64,000 nt of DNA, taken from the NCBI GenBank assembly GCA_963727755.1, contig CAVSHN010000008.1, positions 496,001-560,000 on the forward strand. The letters run 5' to 3'. A program made the position numbers and the translations under genes. Origin of the DNA: DASYAN01 sp963727755 (GTDB lineage Bacteria > Chloroflexota > Ktedonobacteria > Ktedonobacterales > Ktedonobacteraceae). Positions 8,635 through 17,534 of the stretch are shown here, piece by piece; the stretch's first letter is position 1, and the number at the start of each line of letters is the position of its first letter. Under the pieces are notes generated by a model. It was not told where the DNA came from. It saw nothing but the letters and a program-made list of their open reading frames with translations, and did not search any database.

Positions 8635-9837
8635 CTAATGCTTTTTTATATCATCAGTCATGTCATATGTCGTTTTCATATCATCAATCATATCATATGG
8701 ATCTTTCCCCAAAGTACCACTGGGGCGGCGAAATGCCCATGGGGCTCGTTTATGGGCAAGAATCTGATCAGAAGTTTCACCACGGGCAGAACGATAAATG
8801 CTCGCAACAACCACCCAAGCAGCCGCAACAAGGGGTGTCGCTATCAGCGCACCAAATACACCAAATAGCTTAGCCCCAACTAACAGAGCCATAATGGCCG
8901 CTACAGGATGCAAACCAACAGCATGCCCAACAATACGAGGACCCAGAACATTACTTTCAATTGCCTGAAGTATTATAAAGCATAGAGTAATGATAAAGGT
9001 ACGTGGGAAAGGATCAGGTAAAAGTAATGAAAGCAACAATGGCAGAATGGAAGCAAGGGCAGGCCCAACCATAGGAATGGTCTCAAAGAGGAAAGCTAGC
9101 ACCCCACAAATCAAAGCATAACCCTCCAGCCCAGTCGCCAGACAAATAAGACTGGTACAGACACCAACAACTAATGCCAGCGTCAACTGTCCACGTATGT
9201 AGTTTATCACCACCCGATTAAGGGCATCTTCAAAGAGCAGAAAATTTGGCAACCACCGCCGTGGTATAAGGCCTACTAAACTCTCCTGAATGCGTTTACC
9301 ATCAATTGTCAGATAAAAACTGAGCACAACCACCAGCACAATGTTAAGCAAGGCATTCGTTATTACAAAAAACGCATTGACAGCATTAGATGCCAGCGAT
9401 CTAGCAAAATCCGTTGCTTGCGCTTGGAGCTGACTGATAGCAGCATTAATATTCGCAGCAGGAATATCACTGTGTTTTTCAAGATATTGTATCGTTGTGT
9501 GAAACTTTTCTGGTAATGAACTAGCAACAGCAATTACTGTATTGGAGAAAGTGAGCGATTGCTGAATAAGAGAAAAACCCAACTGATAGGCTACCCAACC
9601 AATCAATCCTAACACAACAATATAGGTAATTATAGCAGCTAGCACACGAGGAATAGCATATTTTACTAGCAGGTTAACAATAGGAGTGAGCAAGAAAGCC
9701 ACAGCCATAGATAACAAGAGAATCACAATAGCTTCAACAAACTGACCTAGTACCGACCACAAAGCCCAGAAAATTATTCCACCACAAATCACACACAGTA
9801 AGATATCACGCGTACGTTGCCAATTTCTTTGATCCAT
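8635..9837 (-). CDS. AI-2E / PerM-family transporter
   Basis: 400-residue polytopic membrane protein of the AI-2E exporter (PerM) family, implicated in export or ion exchange; the substrate is unknown. Several hydrophobic segments are clear (AIVILLLSMAVAFLLTPIV, IITYIVVLGLIGWVAYQLGF, AFFVITNALLNIVLVVVLSF), as is the family signature near the C-terminus FETIPMVGPALASILPLLL with later LGPRIVGHAVGLHPVAAIMA. I chose ATG 9837 (MDQRNWQRTRDILL) because AAGGAAAG precedes it; the frame is open to 9903. The tail consists of two near-repeats (DMIDDMKTTY / DMTDDIKKH), matching a small tandem repeat at 8647-8697. Confidence 0.9.
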   Translation of the reverse strand: MDQRNWQRTRDILLCVICGGIIFWALWSVLGQFVEAIVILLLSMAVAFLLTPIVNLLVKYAIPRVLAAIITYIVVLGLIGWVAYQLGFSLIQQSLTFSNTVIAVASSLPEKFHTTIQYLEKHSDIPAANINAAISQLQAQATDFARSLASNAVNAFFVITNALLNIVLVVVLSFYLTIDGKRIQESLVGLIPRRWLPNFLLFEDALNRVVINYIRGQLTLALVVGVCTSLICLATGLEGYALICGVLAFLFETIPMVGPALASILPLLLSLLLPDPFPRTFIITLCFIILQAIESNVLGPRIVGHAVGLHPVAAIMALLVGAKLFGVFGALIATPLVAAAWVVVASIYRSARGETSDQILAHKRAPWAFRRPSGTLGKDPYDMIDDMKTTYDMTDDIKKH

Positions 9838-9903
9838 AACGCTCTTTCCTTTGCATTCATTAAGATCCCTTCTCCACATTTCTCTGATGGAGCCAAATGG
9901 CAT

Positions 9904-10273
9904 CTTTCTAGTCTATTTTGGCAGGTTTCTGTGAAAAGAACAAGTCTTCATTCGTTGTCTGATTAGTGTACAATGTATTTCAATCTTTGGATCTATTAAT
10001 TCCTCCACCAAGTCTCTGGGATAAATGGGATAATAGAACTTTCGAGCCTAAAAATTTGATTTCGAGAAGGAGGCGCATCTATATATCTATAAATGAAACT
10101 TTATTTTTGTCGATGTCGTCATTTGATTGAGTACCGCTCGACGAAGCCTTTGGCCCAGCAATATGTAGGCCAACAAACCCTATGAAAGACCCTTTAGCAT
10201 CTTCGTCTCTGCCATGCAGAGCAACTGACACAGTGTCTTTATTGCGAATAACCCTGAAAGAGGAATACATCCC
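9904..10273. other. Gene-free interval
   Basis: About 370 bases between the PerM-like gene and a small plus-strand gene. I saw no RNA motif, terminator or convincing promoter pair here. Confidence 0.4.
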
Positions 10274-10540
10274 ATGGAAGTACCAAACGCTATGACACCA
10301 ATGCAACTGACCCTGATCTGTGTACTATCCAGTTTTCTCGTCGCCTGGACGGTTACTTCTCTGTGGCTAGCTCTGCGTCCTAATGCAAAGCAACAGATGC
10401 AAAGAGAAGAAATACGAGTTCCTCTGGCAAACTCACAGATATCCAACGCAACGCAACAATTGATGGCTCAGGTCCAATTACACGCTTCCACCCCAGTATC
10501 CGATGCTAGTCGTGAAATGGCTCTGGAGCGTTCGCAATGA
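10274..10540 (+). CDS. Small single-span membrane protein, unknown
   Basis: 88 residues, not recognised. Residues 10-33 (LTLICVLSSFLVAWTVTSLW) form one hydrophobic span; the rest is polar and Gln/Ala-rich. A GAAAGAGG sequence precedes the ATG. It ends just before an intrinsic terminator, suggesting a monocistronic unit. Confidence 0.55.
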   Translation: MEVPNAMTPMQLTLICVLSSFLVAWTVTSLWLALRPNAKQQMQREEIRVPLANSQISNATQQLMAQVQLHASTPVSDASREMALERSQ

Positions 10541-10562
10541 ACTTCGGGATGCCTCAATCTAC

Positions 10563-10611
10563 TGGCATCAGACCCGTTGTTACCAGTGAGCTGGCCTGAT
10601 GCCAATTTTTG
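10563..10611 (+). terminator. Intrinsic terminator
   Basis: TGGCATCAG (10563-10571) pairs perfectly with CTGATGCCA (10596-10604), followed by ATTTTTG. It terminates the small membrane-protein gene. Confidence 0.8.
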
Positions 10612-10965
10612 TGTTCAGAAAGCTGCAACGGTAGCCTACCAAGTTCTTTCTTTCCAGCCTGCGTAGTCATCTGCCTATTCCTCCTCTGTTGGAAGCCAAC
10701 AAGATTTCGACCAGCGATCTTGGCAATGGGAGCTATTGTCCTTCTATTGGTCTATGGGATCATTGTCACAACACTCGTAGGTTATAGACCTGATGATTAT
10801 GCACGCTTCCATATTGTCTTTGACCCTCTTTTGATCCTTGCAATCTGGGGAGGCTTTTTCAAAGGTTTGCATTATCTCTTCACTACCAACCACTTGTATC
10901 CTGATGATCAACCTACTAAAACATCAATATCAGCAATAGATAGGACAAAAGTCCCAAATAATTGA
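10609..10965 (+). CDS. Small integral membrane protein, unknown
   Basis: Up to 118 residues with two or three hydrophobic segments (ACVVICLFLLCW, AILAMGAIVLLLVYGIIV, FDPLLILAIWGGFFKGL). The frame opens inside the preceding terminator, so the true start is probably internal, perhaps at MGAIVLLLVYG near 10727. No family recognised. It is followed by the promoter of the kinase gene. Confidence 0.5.
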   Translation: MCSESCNGSLPSSFFPACVVICLFLLCWKPTRFRPAILAMGAIVLLLVYGIIVTTLVGYRPDDYARFHIVFDPLLILAIWGGFFKGLHYLFTTNHLYPDDQPTKTSISAIDRTKVPNN

Positions 10966-10990
10966 ACATTTGTCTTGGGCGTGATATACT
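10962..10990 (+). promoter_or_regulatory. Promoter of the kinase gene at 11047
   Basis: TTGAAC (10962-10967) and TATACT (10985-10990) are separated by 17 bases, 57 bases before the TTG start with its CCAGGGGG ribosome-binding region. Confidence 0.7.
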
Positions 10991-11046
10991 AATAGTGGGT
11001 TAGTAGACACATCTGTCCAAGTCTGTCTCAATTCCAGGGGGCTGCT

Positions 11047-13591
11047 TTGAGCACAACTCTACGCCGACTGGCACAATACGAGTTACTGGACCAACTGGGC
11101 AAAGGGAATATTGGCGAAGTATGGAAAGCACGCGACCTTTCACTTCAGCGCGACATTGCTATTAAGCTATTTCATCCTGACTTGCAACGCTCCGAAGCAC
11201 ATTTCTTGACACGCCTGACCAATGAAGGACAGGCTCTGGTCACGCTTCGTCACCCTAACATTGTACCAGTACATGAGGTCAAAGTCTCTCGTCCAGCACA
11301 ATCGCAGGAGACAACTGCCTACCTTGTCATGGATTATATCCAAGGACAGACATTCGCTAACTACTTGCGCAAAACCGCTCACACAAGCTCTTTTCCAGCT
11401 CTCACTGACATTATCTATCTTTTCACTAGTTTGGGGCAAGCCATTGACTATGCTCATCAGCAGGGCATAGTGCATGGTAACATTAAACCGGATAATATTC
11501 TCCTCAACAAGCACAATACCACCCACTTCAAGGCCGGAGAACCACTCCTCCCCGATTCTGGCCTCATGCAACTTGCAGGCACGACAGGAAATACCAGTAA
11601 TCCGTTCTATATCTCTCCTGAACAAGCCCAGGGATTTCCAGCCACTAGCCGCAGCGATATCTATGCGTTGGGAGTTATCCTGTATGAACTCTGTACGGGC
11701 ATTGTTCCATTCCGTGATGAAAATCCAGTTGCGGTCATGATGCAACACATACATCGATTGCCCACACCACCTATGTTGATCAATACCAAGAATTCCACCT
11801 GGGCTCTCAGAAGTCATTTTGCGTGCAATGGCCAAAGATCCTTTCATACGCTTTCCGAAGGCCTCTTTATTAGCAGCTGCAATTGCAGACGCCTCTTCTT
11901 CACAATCTGCCTTCTCCATCGGAAGAACATTTCCATTTGACAATGAGAATAGACTCAATACCTCACCAAAGATCTCTTCTCTGCCTGAAATAGCACAGCC
12001 TTGTCCACAAGCATCGGCCTCTCAACCACTTATGTCCGGACCAGCACAGGAGAAATCTCATAACGTGCAGGGCTTGGCTTTAAACTCCTCACCTTTCGCT
12101 TCAGGCCAAAGCGGTCCCTTGCCCACGACATCACGAGATATGGGAAAGCAACCTACACCCAAGCCCATACCTAGCCCTATATATACAACCAACTCCACGG
12201 ACTCATCTCAACTCAAATCTTTGCCGTCGCTCCCCACAGTGCGATCACCTGCCGCCCCATCGCTACCGCCTACAGCACCAAGCCAAAAAGCCCAGCCATC
12301 TACCAATGCAAATACAGTAACGAGTATGTCAACAGTACGGATCTCAGTTCCGGTTTCCCAGACCAGACAACCAGAACAGGGACCAGCCATGACTTACTAT
12401 CCACCACAGGTCAAAAACGAACAGCCCTCTCCTACACAACACCCACCACAATCCCCTCCGACACAATACCCACCGCAATCCCCGCCAGCACGAGCACGTC
12501 CATTCTCCCATAAAGCACCTGGATATATCATCTTTGCCTCCCTGCTTATTCTTGTCCTTGTGCTTGGTAGCGCCATAGGTATCAGTTTCTTGATCCATCA
12601 GGAACAGTCTCCTGCCAACACAAATGGACTAGGACAGATCTTCCTCCAGGACGATGCGCTCGGGCAAAATGATCAGCTACGCATTGATATGCAAAATATT
12701 CCAGATCCACCATCAGGAGAAAGCTACTTTGCATGGCTACAGAATACAAATGGAGATACCAGCCCCCTTGGTGCGCTGACCATACAAAACGGCCACATTG
12801 CATTTACCTATGCAGGCAATAGCACCCACACGAATTTACTCGCCACTATGCAAGGGCTCTTTATTACTACTGAAAATAAAGGAAACGAACCACAGATACC
12901 CAACGAGAGCAACAAAGTATATCAGGCCTCTTTCGACTCTAATATACTCGCAGCCTTAAAAAATATTCTCTATCAGACACCAGATTTGCCCGATAATGGC
13001 AACATTACAAATGAGATGTTAGATGTCATCAGGTCAATAAATGACAAAGCTGCAAGCATCAACGACTCCCTCAATCACGACAACGGACTCGTGATCCGTC
13101 AGGCATCGCGCATCATTGATATGCTTGACAGCTCAGCATATGCCGCACAAAATGGCGATCGTCCAGTTACTATTCCAAGCGAACTCAATGCTCAGATTGG
13201 TTTGTTATCATCGCCAACACAACCTGGCTACCTCGATATCCTGGATCAGCAGTTACAGCATCTCCGGCAGGTCTGTGAAAATGCTCAGAATGCTGAAAAC
13301 ACTTCCCAGCAACTCCAACATATCCAAAACGTGGAGAACGCTGTTACAGACCTGCGTAACTGGCTACAAAACTTACGTACATACGACGTCAAACTATTGA
13401 AGGCCACGAATTTATCCAGTCCAACCATCCTGAGTACAGTGCTCCAGATCAAGCAAGCCGCCGCCGACTCCTACACAGGTCGCACCATTCCCCCCAATAC
13501 AGCACCTCAGCCGACCCTCGGCTCAGCAGGAGCTAGTCAGGCTTATACAGAGGCTCAGTATCTGGCAACGCTGGCTATTCAACCCGTGTGA
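11047..13591 (+). CDS. Membrane-anchored Ser/Thr (pseudo)kinase, frameshifted
   Basis: The N-terminal 260 residues form a PknB-type kinase domain: glycine loop LGKGNIGEVWKARD, VAIK-type Lys in IAIKLFHPDL, and PEQAQGFPATSRSDIYALG of the C-lobe. The catalytic loop reads VHGNIKPDN instead of HRDxKPxN and the DFG motif reads DSG, so phosphotransfer is doubtful. A +1 frameshift at AA 11791-11792 separates this from the continuation LRAMAKDPFIRFP, then a Pro/Ser-rich linker, one transmembrane helix (IIFASLLILVLVLGSAIGISF) and a roughly 330-residue extracytoplasmic part with an FAWLQNTNG segment reminiscent of anti-sigma sensor folds. It converges on the EEP gene with a 13-bp overlap. Confidence 0.85.
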
Positions 13592-14547
13592 GTGAGGTCA
13601 AACTCGGCAACCACTGGCAAGTGGTCGCTAGCCCGATCGGCAGGCATTCCCTCACCTTCAGTGACAATGTAACAATTTGTCAATCCACCTGCCAACGCAG
13701 AACTGGCAAAGATGTAATCGATACGCCCAGCGGGGGCTCCAGCGGGACACGTAAAACCCCACTCATGAGGATGCAGGTGCCGATAGCAATCCATATAAAG
13801 TTTCCGCAAGGGACGAATAGGGGCACGGGGCGCGTAGAAGTAAGCAGCAGCATCAAAAAGCGCTGATAAGGCTGCGCTATTGGCCACTGTCTGAAACACT
13901 GATTTGAGGAAGCGTAAATGAGGAGGAACAATAGCTTTGAAGTTAGGATGGCCATCAGCTTGTCCATGAGCGTATTTCTCCTCGATTCCGAACACATAGC
14001 GCAAAAGGAAGCTAGCTTTGAAGGCATCACCAGGAGAAAGCGTATTGAAATCTCCCATTAATAGATGAGGTTTGCCATCTGCTCGTAGCGGTGCCATTAT
14101 GTTCATTATCTCTTCCACCTCACGTTGCCGGAGATGATTGCCAGCCCAGCCACAATTGAAGGCAGATGATAAATGAGTCAGGAACACTGTTAACTCCCGA
14201 CCCTCAGATCCGTCCTTCACACAAACTTCTAACAATGGCCTAGCAAGCAAGCCAGGACGAGGATGTACTTTGGTATACACAATTGGGAGACGAGTAAGCA
14301 ACGCTATCGAGTACTCCTGGCAGCGGGTAAGTTCGTCATTATAGACGATCTGCATACCCAATATTTCCGCAATCTCTTCAAGCACTGTTGGCTTTTCTTT
14401 GATCTTTGGATTTTGCGCTTCTACCACCCCCACAATATCTGGCTGCACAGAAGAAATGATTTTGACCAGCTGGTGAGTCCGTCGGCTATCCTTTGCTCTC
14501 AGATTGTAGCCACCAGCCAGAATGTTATATGAAATGATACAAATCAT
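13579..14547 (-). CDS. Endonuclease/exonuclease/phosphatase (EEP) family protein
   Basis: About 322 residues of the DNase I-like EEP superfamily, metal-dependent phosphoesterases. Visible motifs are IISYNIL at the N-terminus, DIVGVVEAQN with the metal-binding Glu, LTVFLTHLSS, LLMGDFNTLSPGD with catalytic Asp/Asn, and RIDYIFASSAL with ASDHLPVVAEF at the end. I prefer the ATG at 14547; the frame opens at 14580. The substrate (nucleic acid, phosphoinositide or sphingolipid) cannot be told. It is convergent with the kinase gene. Confidence 0.88.
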   Translation of the reverse strand: MICIISYNILAGGYNLRAKDSRRTHQLVKIISSVQPDIVGVVEAQNPKIKEKPTVLEEIAEILGMQIVYNDELTRCQEYSIALLTRLPIVYTKVHPRPGLLARPLLEVCVKDGSEGRELTVFLTHLSSAFNCGWAGNHLRQREVEEIMNIMAPLRADGKPHLLMGDFNTLSPGDAFKASFLLRYVFGIEEKYAHGQADGHPNFKAIVPPHLRFLKSVFQTVANSAALSALFDAAAYFYAPRAPIRPLRKLYMDCYRHLHPHEWGFTCPAGAPAGRIDYIFASSALAGGLTNCYIVTEGEGMPADRASDHLPVVAEFDLTHTG

Positions 14548-14626
14548 TGGCCTCCACAACGAAAGTCCATGCAGAAGCATCTTACTCCTGCACGGACACT
14601 AAAAAGGTTCCCCTTTTACTTCTCGT

Positions 14627-15994
14627 TCACTTCCAAATTACGCGGTCCACGAGATACATCGGTAACTCGTTGATAGGAACACGAACTTGGCTCATTTGAT
14701 CACGCTCACGCACTGTAACCGTCTGATCATCCAGCGTCTGGAAGTCAACTGTTACACAGTAGGGCGTGCCAATCTCATCTTGTCGACGATAGCGACGACC
14801 AATATTGCCGATATCATCATACTGCGAAACCATTAAGCGCTGCAAGTTTTTATGTATAGATTTTGCAGTGATGACTAATTCCTCTTTATTTTTTTGCAGT
14901 GGGAAGACTGCCACCTTGACCGGAGCTAGCCATGGATGGAGGTGCAGCACTGTACGCGGCTCTTTACCAGCTGGATCAGGCTCTTCTTCGTAAGCATCAA
15001 GCAGCAGATTGAGGAATGTCCGATCGACGCCTCCCGAGGTCTCGACGATCCAGGGAATATAACGCTCCTTGGTAATGGGGTCCACGTAGCTGAGATCCTG
15101 ACCACTAAACTGCAAGTGCCGGGAGAGATCCCAGTCTTGCCGCCAGTGAATACCTTCCCATTCCTGCCAGCCCAAGATGGTTTGGTACTCTACATCAAAG
15201 GCCTGTTTGGCATAGTGGGCCAGCTCGTCGGCACCATGCGCACGAAGACGCAAGCGATCCTTATGGTTAACAATATTCTTGTACCAGTCGAGGCGATACT
15301 GCTTCCAATACTCAAACCACTGTTCCATTTCGCTGGGATGCACAAAAAACTGGAGATCCCACTGCTCGAATTCGCGTTGCCGGAACAAGAAGTTACCAGG
15401 CGTAACTTCATTGCGGTATGCCTTACCTATCTGACAGATCCCAAATGGTATTTGCATGCGCGAAGATTTGAGGACATTATCATAATCCAAGTATATATTC
15501 TGACAGGCCTCACCACGCAGGTAGGTTTTCAGACGATCGCCTTCAACCACACCCAGATAGGTCTCCATCAGCAGATTAAAGACACGCGGCTCTGCCAGCA
15601 GTTCGCCACCACAGTTAGGACACTTGTGCTGCTCAAGATTCTCTGGAGAGAGGTGATCGACACGGAAGCGTTGCTTACACTTCTTACAATCCACAAGGCG
15701 GTCAACGAAGTTCTCAACGTGCCCACTAGCCTCCCATACACGTGGATGGGTAATGTTCGCGCCCTCGATGCCTACCACATTGTCGTGAGTCTGGACCATT
15801 GACCACCACCAGTAGCGACGAATATTGTTACGAAGTCCAACCCCTAGCGGGCCAAAGTCATAGATGCCAGCAACACCACCATAAATTTCAGAATTAGGGT
15901 AGACAAAGCCACGGCGTTTGCATAGCGAGACAATCTTATCAATTGGAACTAGAGGGGTATCACTAACCACAAGTCTATTTTCTGTCTGTGTCAT
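14627..15994 (-). CDS. glyS: Glycyl-tRNA synthetase (single-chain class II)
   Basis: 455 residues, the dimeric alpha2-type GlyRS. Class II features: FVYPNSEIYGGVAGIYDFGPLGVGLRNN at the start, motif 2 with GICQIGKAYRNEVTPGNFLFRQREFEQ, a CxxC..CxxC zinc-like element (CKKCKQRF.., CPNCGG), motif 3 around SGGVDRTFLNLLLDAY, and an anticodon-binding domain from about residue 350. ATG 15994 follows a strong GGGAGGAG. Expression is almost certainly controlled by the T-box leader directly upstream. Confidence 0.96.
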   Translation of the reverse strand: MTQTENRLVVSDTPLVPIDKIVSLCKRRGFVYPNSEIYGGVAGIYDFGPLGVGLRNNIRRYWWWSMVQTHDNVVGIEGANITHPRVWEASGHVENFVDRLVDCKKCKQRFRVDHLSPENLEQHKCPNCGGELLAEPRVFNLLMETYLGVVEGDRLKTYLRGEACQNIYLDYDNVLKSSRMQIPFGICQIGKAYRNEVTPGNFLFRQREFEQWDLQFFVHPSEMEQWFEYWKQYRLDWYKNIVNHKDRLRLRAHGADELAHYAKQAFDVEYQTILGWQEWEGIHWRQDWDLSRHLQFSGQDLSYVDPITKERYIPWIVETSGGVDRTFLNLLLDAYEEEPDPAGKEPRTVLHLHPWLAPVKVAVFPLQKNKEELVITAKSIHKNLQRLMVSQYDDIGNIGRRYRRQDEIGTPYCVTVDFQTLDDQTVTVRERDQMSQVRVPINELPMYLVDRVIWK

Positions 15995-16014
15995 GAGCGG
16001 TTTCTCCTCCCAAT

Positions 16015-16284
16015 AAAAAACCCCAGGCGTCGATTACAATACAATTCGCCCAGGGACGAATGTGCCGACATAGGCCTGGGGCCAAAATATACTCGCCGAG
16101 CACACACGCGGTTCCACCCTGCTTCTTCACTCTTCTAATAGTGAAGCCACTTATTTCTCATCAAACCAACTCCGAAGCGCCCTTCACCTGCTTTCGATTG
16201 CTGACCTCACACTATCTGTCAGCTCGCTGTTATCTCTAGCAAGTTACTCTTCTTCATCGCCATTGGCATACCTATTCTCTATCG
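16015..16284 (-). promoter_or_regulatory. T-box leader (probably tRNA-Gly responsive) of glyS
   Basis: The minus strand carries the invariant T-box sequence AGGGTGGAACCGCG (16120-16107). Downstream is a terminator in which CCCCAGGC pairs with GCCTGGGG (16081-16021) before six T (16020-16015). Upstream is stem I with GATGAAGAAGAGTAAC (about 16258-16243), the conserved AG-bulge region. A GGC triplet in AAGGGCGC is a candidate Gly specifier. Uncharged tRNA-Gly would stabilise the antiterminator and switch on glyS. Confidence 0.93.
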
Positions 16285-16290
16285 GATTGT

Positions 16291-16319
16291 AGTATAGCGG
16301 AGATAGGTGACAGATTCAA
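16291..16319 (-). promoter_or_regulatory. Promoter of the T-box/glyS unit
   Basis: The minus strand has TTGAAT (16319-16314), a 17-base spacer, and TATACT (16296-16291), immediately before the T-box leader. It diverges from the brnT promoter about 32 bases away. Confidence 0.75.
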
Positions 16320-16350
16320 GGGCAAATTCTTGCTTTCTTGCTTTGACAAA

Positions 16351-16379
16351 TTGACACATTCTAAAGTGCACATTATACT
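16351..16379 (+). promoter_or_regulatory. Promoter of the BrnT/BrnA module
   Basis: TTGACA (16351-16356), 17 bases, TATACT (16374-16379), about 60 bases before the brnT ATG. Near-consensus, as expected for a strongly transcribed, autorepressed toxin-antitoxin operon. Confidence 0.8.
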
Positions 16380-16438
16380 GTGGACAAAGACTGGCAGTTT
16401 CTATGGAACAAATGCCATATTTACATACAGAGGAGAGT

Positions 16439-16724
16439 ATGGTAAAATACTTGTTTGAATGGGATCCTGACAAAGACGCCATCAACCAGCAGCGTCACGG
16501 TGTGGCCTTCATAGATGCTCAGGAGGCATTCTATAACACAAATCGTATTATCATTCAGGATGAACAGCATTCCGAATCAGAGGGAACGATTGTTCTGTAT
16601 CGGAAAAACCCCCACTGGCATTCTCACCGTACGCTTCACAATGCGAGGTCGAAACATCCGCATTATTGGAGCAGGTTACTGGAGAAAATGGAGAAAGTTC
16701 TATGAGAAGACGCGAAGATTTTGA
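16439..16724 (+). pseudogene. brnT: BrnT-type ribonuclease toxin, frameshifted
   Basis: BrnT toxins are small RelE-like RNases. The N-terminal half FEWDPDKDAINQQRHGVAF with FIDAQEAFYN and DEQHSESE is classic BrnT. The C-terminal half, GKTPTGILTVRFTMRGRNI followed by RIIGAGYWRKWRKFYE, lies in the next frame; its Arg and Tyr-rich end matches the catalytic end of the family. One extra G in the GGG at 16582-16584 explains the break (SE-ERLFCIGK when removed). ATG 16439 has AGGAG upstream. It overlaps brnA by 23 bp. As written it yields a nonfunctional toxin. Confidence 0.8.
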
Positions 16725-16941
16725 AGATGCCCCAAAAGGCAAAGTGACCATTCTTGACGATTTTTTACCTCCGCCCTCACAACTGGTAAGAAAGGAAGAA
16801 ACAGTAAAAATAACTTTAGAGTTTACCCGTTTGAGCATCGACTTTTTAAAGGAGGAAGCCAAGAAAGCACACGTGCCCTATCAACGGATGCTACGTGCCT
16901 TAGTGGATAAATATGTTGAGCAGCACATCCAAAAAAGCTGA
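16702..16941 (+). CDS. brnA: BrnA-type antitoxin
   Basis: 79 residues from ATG 16702 (MRRREDFEDAPKGKVTILDD). The C-terminal part, ITLEFTRLSIDFLKEEAKK, is a ribbon-helix-helix-like DNA-binding/dimerisation module as in BrnA antitoxins, which bind BrnT and repress the operon. It overlaps the toxin 3' end, the usual toxin-first order of brnTA. It appears intact although the toxin is frameshifted. Confidence 0.75.
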   Translation: MRRREDFEDAPKGKVTILDDFLPPPSQLVRKEETVKITLEFTRLSIDFLKEEAKKAHVPYQRMLRALVDKYVEQHIQKS

Positions 16942-16972
16942 TCACGAAACTGTTAAGCTGGTTTGATGCATG

Positions 16973-16999
16973 CCATCCCTACCTCAGAATCAGGGATGG
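16973..16999. repeat. Hairpin and short direct repeats after brnA
   Basis: CCATCCCT (16973-16980) pairs with AGGGATGG (16992-16999). The AGGGATGGGT unit recurs about 40 bases downstream. There is no T-tract, so a terminator role is only possible. Confidence 0.45.
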
Positions 17000-17153
17000 G
17001 TATCCCAGCCATGACATACAGGGATGGGTGTCACAAATGTCACTCTCCCATAGCACGGGGAAGTAACGTTTTGTTCTCGTGACCCAAGAATTCGCGTTCG
17101 TTTCCCGTGAACACCTCCATGCAACAATCCTCCACACACCCCTGCAAAGTCCC

Positions 17154-17198
17154 TTGTCAATAAAGTACCGATATGGTAAACTAAACTAAGTCTAGTTT
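17154..17198 (+). promoter_or_regulatory. Promoter and palindromic operator of the Phd-type antitoxin
   Basis: TTGTCA (17154-17159), a 17-base spacer, and TAAACT (17177-17182) are followed at once by AAACTAAGTCTAGTTT (17183-17198), an inverted repeat with 6-base arms. The position just after -10 and before a Phd/YefM gene suggests the operator for autoregulation. Confidence 0.65.
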
Positions 17199-17217
17199 AT
17201 CTTCACAGGGAGAACTT

Positions 17218-17502
17218 ATGCGCCAAGTCAATATCCACCAAGCCAAGACCCATCTCTCCCAACTCCTTGAAGATGTTGCACGAGGAGAGGAGATTGTCAT
17301 TGCGAAGGCAGGCAAGCCCATAGCACGCTTGGTCGCAGTCACAACTACAAGCCAACCCCGCCAACGTGGACTCCTCAAAGGACGGATCACTATCGCAGCT
17401 GACTTCGATGCCCCTCTTCCAGAGGAGATCCTATCGCAATTGCCGCTTGACAACACACAACTCCACTTCTACAATACCCACAGATACAATTCCCATCAAT
17501 AG
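17218..17502 (+). CDS. Phd/YefM-family antitoxin without an adjacent toxin
   Basis: 94 residues. The Phd/YefM core is clear: MRQVNIHQAKTHLSQLLEDV, then GEEIVIAKAGKPIARLVAV, and the usual exit FDAPLPEEIL. Family members normally end soon after this and are followed by a PIN-domain (VapC-like) toxin. Here the tail (LPLDNTQLHFYNTHRYNSHQ) is atypical and is encoded by a 42-bp sequence that recurs after the WD40 kinase gene, so the original C-terminus and toxin seem to have been replaced. The ribosome-binding site is AGGGAGA. Confidence 0.8.
   Translation: MRQVNIHQAKTHLSQLLEDVARGEEIVIAKAGKPIARLVAVTTTSQPRQRGLLKGRITIAADFDAPLPEEILSQLPLDNTQLHFYNTHRYNSHQ
17461..17502 (+). repeat. 42-bp direct repeat, left copy
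   Basis: This stretch, beginning CTCCACTTCTACAATACC, matches 19623-19664 (TTCCACTTCTACGATACT) over 42 bases without gaps and about 80% identity by eye. The two copies bracket the kinase-WD40 gene. Confidence 0.6.
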
Positions 17503-17534
17503 GCACCTCATCGCGACAGAAAGGGCAAACGGTC

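Noticed and set aside
11167..11958. 263-codon minus-strand frame
   Set aside because: It lies antisense to the kinase domain of the 11047 gene and has no recognisable motif.
14936..15802. 288-codon plus-strand frame opposite glyS
   Set aside because: It runs antisense to a fully conserved GlyRS and shows no family features.
16973..17040. Possible CRISPR-like repeat of AGGGATGGGT units
   Set aside because: Only two or three short units with unequal spacing and no cas genes; it is better seen as a hairpin plus local repeat.
17154..17198. tRNA or riboswitch in the antitoxin leader
   Set aside because: The palindrome is short and overlaps the promoter, so an operator is the simpler reading.
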